Shown piece after piece: positions 58,401 through 64,000 of a DNA stretch of 64,000 nt (positions are counted from its first letter, which is position 1; each line of letters opens with the position of its first letter). The position numbers and the translations under genes were made by a program. Source of the DNA: Kiritimatiellota bacterium (GTDB lineage Bacteria > Verrucomicrobiota > Lentisphaeria > Oligosphaerales > JAADHN01); the NCBI GenBank assembly GCA_013151865.1, contig JAADHN010000145.1, forward strand, positions 19,020 through 83,019, in the 5' to 3' direction. Below the pieces are notes generated by a model, which saw only the letters and a list, made by a program, of their open reading frames with translations, ran no database searches and was not told where the DNA came from.

Positions 58401-58914
58401 TCTTCTTGCCCGCCGGCGGCGGGGTCTTGCGAAAAACAAACGTGTTCGCACCGCGGACGAGGTCGGCCTTCGGCAGGCGCAGGTCGTGCCAGCGCATGCT
58501 GTCCGCCACCGATTTCCCCTCTTTGTATACCGGAAACCCGCCGTTCGTCGGGAAACGGTGCACGCGGCCGTTCACCACGATCTCGAACGCCTCGTCCAGC
58601 CCGTTCTTTTTCGGAAGATCATGCCACGAGTAGTCCCGCACACAGAAGAACAGCGACAGCCGCACCTCCGCGGTCTCGCGCCAGACCGATTGCGGGACGC
58701 CCCCGAGGTCCAAGATTTTTTTCGCCTCGTAGCCCGGACTGACCTGGTGCGTGATGCCGGGACTGCCCCCGGCCCAGGCGCCGCCGTCGTCGGCAACCAT
58801 CCACGCGCCCGGCGCGGTCCGAACCACTCGCGACGATGCGGCCTGCACCCCAGGTGAAACGGCAAGAATCACGATAGGGCCCGTACGGATCAATGTCCGC
58901 AGCATTTGGATCAT
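55453..58914 (-). CDS. Very large secreted DUF6259-like glycosidase
   Basis: About 1153 residues from ATG 58914 (ATG 58929 and 58905 are alternatives; no strong ribosome site decides). The signal peptide ends SPGVQA. An N-terminal beta-sandwich binding region covers about the first 400 residues. The barrel has GWGPSFLFKDGRY, SWWDWSPVGPF, GALVTLYTDPFRL and GADGIRLDEYGHKG (a likely nucleophile Asp), then LVLTTEHPGYDF and a C-terminal beta-sandwich. The layout matches DUF6259 proteins related to endo-alpha-N-acetylgalactosaminidase-like barrels. The substrate is unknown. The frame stays open upstream, but only as shadow. Confidence 0.78.
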   Translation of the reverse strand: MIQMLRTLIRTGPIVILAVSPGVQAASSRVVRTAPGAWMVADDGGAWAGGSPGITHQVSPGYEAKKILDLGGVPQSVWRETAEVRLSLFFCVRDYSWHDLPKKNGLDEAFEIVVNGRVHRFPTNGGFPVYKEGKSVADSMRWHDLRLPKADLVRGANTFVFRKTPPPAGKKTCDDYFYLGIDNSVPPRNSWVRFVGSDTWRQDKLTIPGTTGEYMVRIYLLSASRTFAAVWAPAHDGAPERRDPWFLYAGTHGPDARLEWDPARLDPMAAVDVTVEGRNGAALQVAWLDAQGQRARAKPVKAVNNGRAVLHLDTPWPFRPCGVAMAKSAPVRRITVRGVRGYHPAPRRIDMAPSMKSPRGKPVRRSPACDLGREGRVRLENATLRCELRTTAQKRLRLGSLYNEWAQSEMVDNAADSALFMIEVAGKRYAGSRDFHVISTAKLSDKFGVRFLLRGDSVPLEADLRVWVDADDLRMALALTNRGTEPLAFKSAFPHLSGLRISQDPAADYYFFPWGGGIIADVSTVIRRGYGDNEAYYQVMDLFSPERGAGLLVRCTDDDGRYKVLALRKFVPGLPAINGDDCRAPTTDEFKWSNSLPRVLGIGFTFEYLRRTRAPRASFELKPVALQAHAGDWHRAMAVYAAWAHRVWRFRPYPSRLDRVVTMIAAGWGPSFLFKDGRYRTDIVKPMTDCIELMSWWDWSPVGPFSTPMDRLKEVMTERQIKRWKGYFVKDPVTGKTMWNNQPGDYKGYNERFGGLPAFRQAIRTYGRMGALVTLYTDPFRLDDNCEIGRKYGKKWGVVLSNGKHSKAYLVWNPCHDCPEVREWVARTMKRVMQETGADGIRLDEYGHKGWACFSRQHKHTFAEWGCTEWQRAVAEATKMIHAGMDEVRPNLVLTTEHPGYDFLMQYLEGCITYDLTVEATPLRPLECNLQRFYFPECKAYELDHRRADLLHRKRFWNAVGSFGSYYPEVMYHAMHENDDAFAARDATPLLPSASKYVYVNRFRTPDGVKSIYTVYNATGHSFFGPAAKVEIGKDRHVADLLSGRELRTSADGVIETFIERDGVRAFVVLPRAIRGIRRKGGQLVVKIETAPAGTRVAACNADGKVLRTAAAINGESRLDLAGLIDSPEQKPVLVKLLSGRFLVDLARIPDES

Positions 58915-59514
58915 CGGAACACATTCCATGCTTGGCTCGGTGTGGATTGCGCGCTTGCCCGGAAACGGCCCGGACCGGGGGCGTGTAAACGGAGTTCGGA
59001 CGGATGCTCGCCGACCCCGCACAGACGGGTGCGGGGGAAACCCCAAATCGGGTCAAGTGTCTCCCGCCGCGGTCTCCCCCCCCGGCTCGCCTTTCGTCTC
59101 CACGTATCCACGGGGCCCCGTCCGGCGCAATGTATCACGCATCGAACGCCGGGCAACGGTGTGACGACCGGGGAAGAACGACGGTGCCAAAGGTGTGTCG
59201 CCTCAGAAAACCGTACGCCCCGGGGGGCGAGACTCCGTCGAGTCGAGAGAGCCGCATCCGCCGTCCGACGGAGCAGGGATCGAGGTGCTCGGGGCCGACC
59301 GCCTTCCCATAACCCGTGCCCGCTCACCCCCGGTTCGTCGGCGCCGACACGGGAAGCGTCGGATTGCACTCGGCCTGTCGGCAGTGTACAGTGCTTGGAT
59401 GGCAGCGAGCACAGCTCGACCGCGAGGACCGACCCGACGGATTCGAGTCGGATTTCGGGACCTCCGGACCTTGAGCCCGACGTAAACCGGGGCGACAAAC
59501 GGAGTACAACGTCG
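58915..59514 (+). other. Gene-free stretch upstream of the Lrp-like gene
   Basis: 600 bases with no supported gene, hairpin or repeat. Both flanking genes start here and face outwards (leftward DUF6259 gene, rightward Lrp-like gene), so promoters should be present. Confidence 0.4.
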
Positions 59515-59790
59515 ATGGTTACCGCTTTTGTTCTGATCCGGACGGAAGGGAAAGATTTCCCGGCCATGGCCGACAAGATGTTGGAAGTCCCGGGAGTTAA
59601 GGAAGTGCACGTGGTGGCCGGTGAATACGATATGGTCGCCATTGTCCGGGTCGTGGACGCCTGCGAGCTTTCGGCCATTCTGACTCGTCAATTGATTCAC
59701 ATTCCCGGTATTTCCTGGACCAAGACCCTGATCGCCCTGGAGACATTCTCGCCGTACGACGTCGAGAGCTTATTCGGCGGGGACGGCTGA
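59515..59790 (+). CDS. Stand-alone RAM-domain (Lrp/AsnC ligand-binding) protein
   Basis: A 91-residue protein consisting only of the effector-binding RAM domain of Lrp/AsnC regulators (TAFVLIRTEGK, VPGVKEVHVVAGEYDMVAIVRV, IPGISWTKTLIAL). The DNA-binding helix-turn-helix is absent, so it cannot act as a normal transcription factor. Stand-alone RAM proteins form oligomers that bind amino acids and may modulate a partner. ATG 59515 follows CGGAG by about ten bases. Era follows after 167 bases. Confidence 0.88.
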   Translation: MVTAFVLIRTEGKDFPAMADKMLEVPGVKEVHVVAGEYDMVAIVRVVDACELSAILTRQLIHIPGISWTKTLIALETFSPYDVESLFGGDG

Positions 59791-59957
59791 CTTGGCGCCC
59801 GCATTCGGGGTCTCTCGCCCGGCACGCCCGGAGCGACAACCGAGAGGCCAAAGCGCGGGTGCCGGGCGTGCCCCGGCAATGGCCGTTTTTTCAGGCCGCT
59901 GGCAACAGCGGCGGTGGGTTCGCCTGCGACTCAACTTACCTCGAGACTACAAACCAC

Positions 59958-60911
59958 ATGTCCGAAACGACTTCATCGAACCTTCCGCAAATCGACCCGC
60001 TCCCCCCCTGCCTTGAAGGACGGGTCGGGTACATCGCGCTGGTGGGACGGCCGAACGTGGGCAAATCCACGTTCCTGAACGCAGTCCTGGACTTCCGGCT
60101 GGCCGCGGTTTCAAGCAAACCCCAGACCACGCGCCGTCGTTGGTTGGGAGTGCGAACGGACGCGGATTCGCAATTGATCTTCCTGGACTGTCCCGGCGTC
60201 CACGAGGTCGGCACGGCATTGGACGAACTGATGCAGGAAGCCGTCACTCGTGCGGTCCAGGACGCGGACCTTGTTCTGGGAATGGCGGACCCCACCCGTC
60301 CGCCTGCCGGGGAAGACCGCCTGGTGGCCGAGGTCATCGCTTCGAGCGGCAAGCCCGCCTGCCTTGCCTTGAACAAAACCGACGCCGCGAGCCCCGAACA
60401 GGTGGAAGCAGCGGCGGCTTTTTTCGCCGAACACCTCCCCGGGATACCGCAATTCCGGATTTGTGCGCTTCAACCGGCGAGTCTGACCCCGCTGATCCAA
60501 GTCGTGAAGGAGAGACTCCCGGTGGGACCGTTCTTCTATCCGCCGGATCAAAGCACGGATGCCATGGAGCGGGAAGTCGGCGCGGAACTGATCCGGGAAA
60601 CGGTCCTGCAACTGCTCCGCGACGAAGTCCCGCACGCCACCGCGGTGGTGATCGAAGAATGGCGTGAACACGGAGAGCGACGACGGATCTCCGCCGTGTT
60701 GCATGTGGAGCGTGAATCCCAAAAGGGGATCCTTATCGGCAAAAGCGGGAGGATGTTGGCCCGCATCCGCACGCAGTCCGAGCAAAAGCTGGCCGAGCTG
60801 ACCGGGGGACCGGTCCGGCTCCGTCTTTGGGTGAAAGTGGCCCCAAACTGGCGGCGGGACCGACGACGGGTACGCGAATTCGAGAAGTTCGCCAATCGCC
60901 CGGGGAACTGA
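59958..60911 (+). CDS. era: GTPase Era
   Basis: A 317-residue ribosome-assembly GTPase. G1 is GRPNVGKST (30-38), the switch has KPQTTRRR (54-61), G3 is DCPGVH (77-82, more often DTPGIH) and G4 is NKTD (139-142). A C-terminal KH domain (ERESQKGILIGKSGRML) binds the 3' end of 16S rRNA. Length and layout are normal apart from a short Pro-rich N-terminal extension. ATG 59958 has no strong ribosome site; the frame upstream to 59859 is shadow. Asp-Cys-Pro instead of Asp-Thr-Pro is a mild change near the gamma phosphate. Confidence 0.95.
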   Translation: MSETTSSNLPQIDPLPPCLEGRVGYIALVGRPNVGKSTFLNAVLDFRLAAVSSKPQTTRRRWLGVRTDADSQLIFLDCPGVHEVGTALDELMQEAVTRAVQDADLVLGMADPTRPPAGEDRLVAEVIASSGKPACLALNKTDAASPEQVEAAAAFFAEHLPGIPQFRICALQPASLTPLIQVVKERLPVGPFFYPPDQSTDAMEREVGAELIRETVLQLLRDEVPHATAVVIEEWREHGERRRISAVLHVERESQKGILIGKSGRMLARIRTQSEQKLAELTGGPVRLRLWVKVAPNWRRDRRRVREFEKFANRPGN

Positions 60912-61168
60912 AGTCCCCGCAGGACCGACCGCCGGGACGGGGAGGCGGGAAACTACGGTGGCTTGGCGGGTTCCTCACCGGCGGCGCTATGCGGCGTCCG
61001 ACACGGTCCGGGGACGTCGCCGTGCCTCCCGCCCGACGCAATCCCGTTTCACGGACGCCGGCGCCCGTATTGCAGTCCTGCGCCCCGACGCCCGATCGCG
61101 CCCAAGGTCAGATAGCGACCGCGCGCCCACGCACTCTTCTCGAACCGTGCCCCCAGGAGGAAACCCGT

Positions 61169-62161
61169 ATGCCCTCCGTCCGTAAGACCGCCTTTGTGAT
61201 TCTTGTCTGCGGGGCGTGCACATCTTGTTCGGTTTCCGGCAAAAGAAGGTACCGGAAGATGCGGTACACCTCCAGGTCGAAACCGCAGGCGATCGTCTGG
61301 CAGAATGCGCTGCGTTCAAAGCTGTTTCGTGTTCTCAGAATCAACGACCCGATTTCAAGTGAGTCCCCTGCTCAACTTCACCCAAGAACGCTTTCCGTCG
61401 ACAGGAAAAACGAATACGTTTTGCAAGAAATGGAAATTGACAGCACTCCGACCCGACGCATCAAGATCGTGTTCACACTGCCAACCCACATGAAAGGACC
61501 GTTCGCCGCCATTGTCGTCATTGCCGGGCATAACGGCACACGCTATACATGTTACGAATCGGAGGATGGCGATTTGCGCTTCGCAAATGTCCTTGCACAA
61601 AAGGGCTACGCCACCATTTCCACGCGCATCAGCCAACATGAAGTCTATGAAAAGGGGCGTACCCTTATGGGCGAGCGTCTGGGGGACCTAATGCGCTGCG
61701 TGGATTTCCTGGAGTCGCGTGAAGAAGTGGACCCGCAGCGAATCGGTTGCGCCGGAAGGTCTCTTGGCGGAGAAATGGCGATGTGGCTTGGGGCGATGGA
61801 TGAACGAGTACAGGCCACCGTCAGCTCTGGGTTCTTGACTCGTATGGATCATCTGGAGAAGAAACACTGCATGTGCTGGAAGTTCCCCGGGCTCAGGGAA
61901 CTGGTCGATTTCTCCGATATCTACTCACTGATCGCGCCCCGGGCCCTGCTCTGTCAGAATGGCTTGAAAGAGCCTCGCTCGCAATTCACCGTCTCCGTCG
62001 CTCGCAGCGCGTTGAAGGACATCAAACTCATATACGCCGATTTCGGACAACCGGATGATCCGGTTTTCATTGCACACAACCAAGGGCACGTGATTGACTT
62101 GCCGAGCCTGTTGACGTTCTTCGCGGCACACTTGGGCCAACAGCACCCGGTCGACGAATAG
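61169..62161 (+). CDS. Secreted lipoprotein alpha/beta hydrolase (acyl-esterase-like)
   Basis: A 330-residue protein. ATG 61169 follows CAGGAGG by eight bases and opens a lipoprotein signal with the lipobox ACTSC. The hydrolase core has GPFAAIVVIAGHNG, the nucleophile elbow GRSLGGEM (its Ser) and NQGHVID with the catalytic His; the acid is probably in the preceding YADFGQPDD segment. It resembles dienelactone-hydrolase/acetyl-xylan-esterase-like enzymes. It would sit on the outside of the inner membrane or on the outer membrane. Substrate unknown. Confidence 0.82.
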   Translation: MPSVRKTAFVILVCGACTSCSVSGKRRYRKMRYTSRSKPQAIVWQNALRSKLFRVLRINDPISSESPAQLHPRTLSVDRKNEYVLQEMEIDSTPTRRIKIVFTLPTHMKGPFAAIVVIAGHNGTRYTCYESEDGDLRFANVLAQKGYATISTRISQHEVYEKGRTLMGERLGDLMRCVDFLESREEVDPQRIGCAGRSLGGEMAMWLGAMDERVQATVSSGFLTRMDHLEKKHCMCWKFPGLRELVDFSDIYSLIAPRALLCQNGLKEPRSQFTVSVARSALKDIKLIYADFGQPDDPVFIAHNQGHVIDLPSLLTFFAAHLGQQHPVDE

Positions 62162-62380
62162 AAGGAGGAGGCGTGCGCCGGCTTTCGGCGAATCGTGCTC
62201 GGGATCGCCTCAGGACATCGCAACTTGGAGGTTCACATTGTGACAGGCTCCAAATGGTTCAACGCGCACGAAGGCGTCTCCTGCTTCCACGGCCCCAGTC
62301 CTGCGCCCTGCCCTCGACGACACTCCGCCTCCGCTGTCGCCGACGCCTTGCGCTGCTGCGTTTGAATGAGGGCGAGTCAC

Positions 62381-63667
62381 ATGGCCCGATACCTTGTCAA
62401 AGGCGGAACCCCTTTGCACGGCGTCATTCGCCCTCTGGGGAACAAGAATGCCGTGCTGCCCATGATTGCCGCCACGCTCCTGACGGACGCACCGGTCACA
62501 TTGAAAAATGTGCCCGACATTACCGATGTACGGACCATGCTCGGACTCTTGCGGGGGTTGGGCGCCCAGGTGAGTTTCCGGGCTCGGGAACATGCGGTGT
62601 ACATCTGTTGCGATGGGGTGCGGCAGCATCGTCTCCTGGACGAAAAGGTGACGGAAGTGCGCGCCTCGATCTTGTTCTTCGGTGCGCTGCTGGCCCGGTT
62701 CGGACGCGTCGAAATCTTGTCGCCCGGCGGCTGCCAGATCGGTCTTCGCCAAGTCGATACCCATTTCATGAACCTTGCAAAGCTGGGGGTATCCGTGAGC
62801 TACGGCTCGCCGATTCGCGCCGAGGCGCACCGGTTATGCGGGGCGGCGGTGTGGAGCGACGAGACGAGTGTGACGGCGACAGCCAATTTTCTGTTGGCGG
62901 CGGTTCGCGCCACAGGCGAGTCGGTGCTCTACAATGCCGCCTGCGAACCTCACATCCAGGATTTGTGTCGGTTGCTGGGGAAAATGGGGGCGGAGATTCA
63001 AGGCATCGGCACCAATCGACTGGTCGTTCGCGGTGCGGGACCGTTGCACGGGGCCGAACACGATGTGGCCGAAGATTACGTCGAGACAGGCAGCTTTCTC
63101 GCGGCAGCCGCCGCGACGGGCGGAGCTGTCCGGGTCGAACACGTAAACACGGAATCCTACAATCAGATTATTCATCAATTCTCGAAACTGGGCGTGGAGG
63201 TGAGAACCAAGCCGGGCGCCCTCTTGGTTCGGGCCGGGCAGGAAATGAGAATCCGGTCGACCCTGGATGGACGGCTGGCCAAAATCGAATGCCTGCCGTG
63301 GCCAGGCTTTCCGGCAGATCTGTTGCAGATTGCTCTGGTCCTCGCCACCCAATGCACGGGAAAGGTATTGATCCATGACAAAATGTTCGAGAGCCGCCTC
63401 TTCTTCGTCGACAAACTGATTCGCATGGGTGCCGAAGTCTTTCTCAGCGACCCGCATCGAGCCATCGTTTTCGGCCCGAAGAAACTGAAGGGCAAGTTCA
63501 TCGAGTCGCCGGATCTGAGGGCCGGCATGGCTTTGGTCATCGCGGCCCTGGCCGCGGAGGGCACGAGCGAAATCGATAACGTCCAATTCATCGAGCGCGG
63601 CTACGAGAACCTGGTCGGCCGTTTGCAAGGCTTGGGCGCCGATATCGAGCGGAGAACATCGCCTTGA
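62381..63667 (+). CDS. murA: UDP-N-acetylglucosamine 1-carboxyvinyltransferase (MurA)
   Basis: A 428-residue MurA, transferring enolpyruvate to UDP-GlcNAc as the first committed peptidoglycan step. GNKNA (Lys22-Asn23) is the substrate-binding motif, the catalytic Cys118 is in PGGCQIG (E. coli Cys115), and the inside-out barrel is present in full with WPGFPADLLQ. ATG 62381 is preferred to ATG 62366 because GAGGG lies before it. It keeps a Cys and so should be fosfomycin-sensitive. The next gene overlaps as TTGA, joining it to MurB. Confidence 0.96.
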   Translation: MARYLVKGGTPLHGVIRPLGNKNAVLPMIAATLLTDAPVTLKNVPDITDVRTMLGLLRGLGAQVSFRAREHAVYICCDGVRQHRLLDEKVTEVRASILFFGALLARFGRVEILSPGGCQIGLRQVDTHFMNLAKLGVSVSYGSPIRAEAHRLCGAAVWSDETSVTATANFLLAAVRATGESVLYNAACEPHIQDLCRLLGKMGAEIQGIGTNRLVVRGAGPLHGAEHDVAEDYVETGSFLAAAAATGGAVRVEHVNTESYNQIIHQFSKLGVEVRTKPGALLVRAGQEMRIRSTLDGRLAKIECLPWPGFPADLLQIALVLATQCTGKVLIHDKMFESRLFFVDKLIRMGAEVFLSDPHRAIVFGPKKLKGKFIESPDLRAGMALVIAALAAEGTSEIDNVQFIERGYENLVGRLQGLGADIERRTSP

Positions 63668-64000
63668 GGTTCGCTGACGCCAGAAGATTCTCAGAGTCGT
63701 TCTTCCCGGAACAAATCCTCTTTCACGAACCGTTGGGAAGGTATACGACGTTCGGCATTGGGGGGCCGGCGGATGTGCTGGTCAAGGCGCTTGACGTGGC
63801 CGACTTGCGCAAAGCAGTGGAAATGGCGCGAAACCTGAAGGTTCGGTTCTTGGTGCTCGGCGGAGGCAGTAACGTACTGATCCGCGACAGGGGCTTCCGG
63901 GGGGTGGTCATCCTCAATCGTGCCGCCGGGGTCTCATTCCTGCCCGAATGTCCGCCGCCGATCCTCGACCCCGTCCACCCCGATCTCCGTCCCCAAGGCC
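63664..64000 (+). CDS. murB: UDP-N-acetylenolpyruvoylglucosamine reductase (MurB), N-terminal part
   Basis: Truncated by the right edge. The frame from TTG 63664 overlaps the MurA stop as TTGA and gives EPLGRYTTFGIGGPADVLV and FLVLGGGSNVLIRDRGFRG, the FAD-binding start of MurB. MurB reduces the MurA product to UDP-MurNAc. TTG is the start because it is the only start codon before the conserved block and the overlap gives coupling. The end of the gene is outside the window. Confidence 0.93.
   Translation, partial: MRFADARRFSESFFPEQILFHEPLGRYTTFGIGGPADVLVKALDVADLRKAVEMARNLKVRFLVLGGGSNVLIRDRGFRGVVILNRAAGVSFLPECPPPILDPVHPDLRPQG

Overview
This GC-rich 64 kb window looks like chromosome from a saccharolytic environmental bacterium. 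Large secreted glycoside-hydrolase-like proteins, LamG and PQQ-propeller proteins, a sulfatase and a planctomycete-style membrane protein suggest the Planctomycetota/Lentisphaerota/Verrucomicrobiota or Hydrogenedentota neighbourhood. That placement is inference from gene content; no rRNA or ribosomal protein is present. I found no phage, transposase or CRISPR array.

Layout. 1-5.5 kb (+): the 3' end of a [NiFe]-hydrogenase large subunit, its maturation protease, then three soluble two-component proteins, one with three H-box-like segments. 5.7-8 kb: a ribokinase-like gene (-), a long gene-poor stretch and a decayed GxxExxY gene. 8.3-16.1 kb (+): KatG, a ROK sugar kinase tightly followed by Ppx/GppA and Ppk1, and tRNA-Arg(CCG). 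16.2-31.9 kb (-): a carbohydrate-use cluster of GH2, an SGNH plus alpha/beta-hydrolase fusion, a GH123-like protein, an acid-sugar dehydratase-like enolase-superfamily enzyme, an aldehyde dehydrogenase, a sulfatase and a frameshifted double-LamG protein.

32.3-34 kb (+): two TPM-domain membrane proteins. 34-42.8 kb (-): DAHP synthase, an acyl-CoA ligase, a CDC123-like ATP-grasp, a CoA-disulfide reductase-rhodanese fusion, HPr, a peptide-ABC lipoprotein and SecG. 42.8-50.6 kb (+): degenerate direct repeats, a jelly-roll-like secreted protein, a membrane protein and a 1327-residue PQQ/LamG protein. 50.8-58.9 kb (-): a putative bis-heme membrane cytochrome, two very large secreted glycosidases and a VapBC module with a legible promoter and operator. 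59.5-64 kb (+): a RAM-only Lrp-family protein, Era, a lipoprotein hydrolase, MurA and the start of MurB.

Reading it together: the secreted hydrolases, sulfatase and esterase fusion could open up decorated (perhaps sulfated or acylated) glycans. GH2, the MR-type dehydratase, the aldehyde dehydrogenase and the PfkB/ROK kinases could then process the released sugars and sugar acids in the cytoplasm. Most intergenic gaps are compact; the few long ones carry decayed repeats. Features that stand out are the leaderless-looking vapB promoter with its operator, a repeated 51-bp element interrupted by a 109-bp insert in its second copy, the three-H-box kinase, the double HX13H membrane protein, an HPr lacking Ser46, and the polyphosphate operon headed by a ROK kinase.
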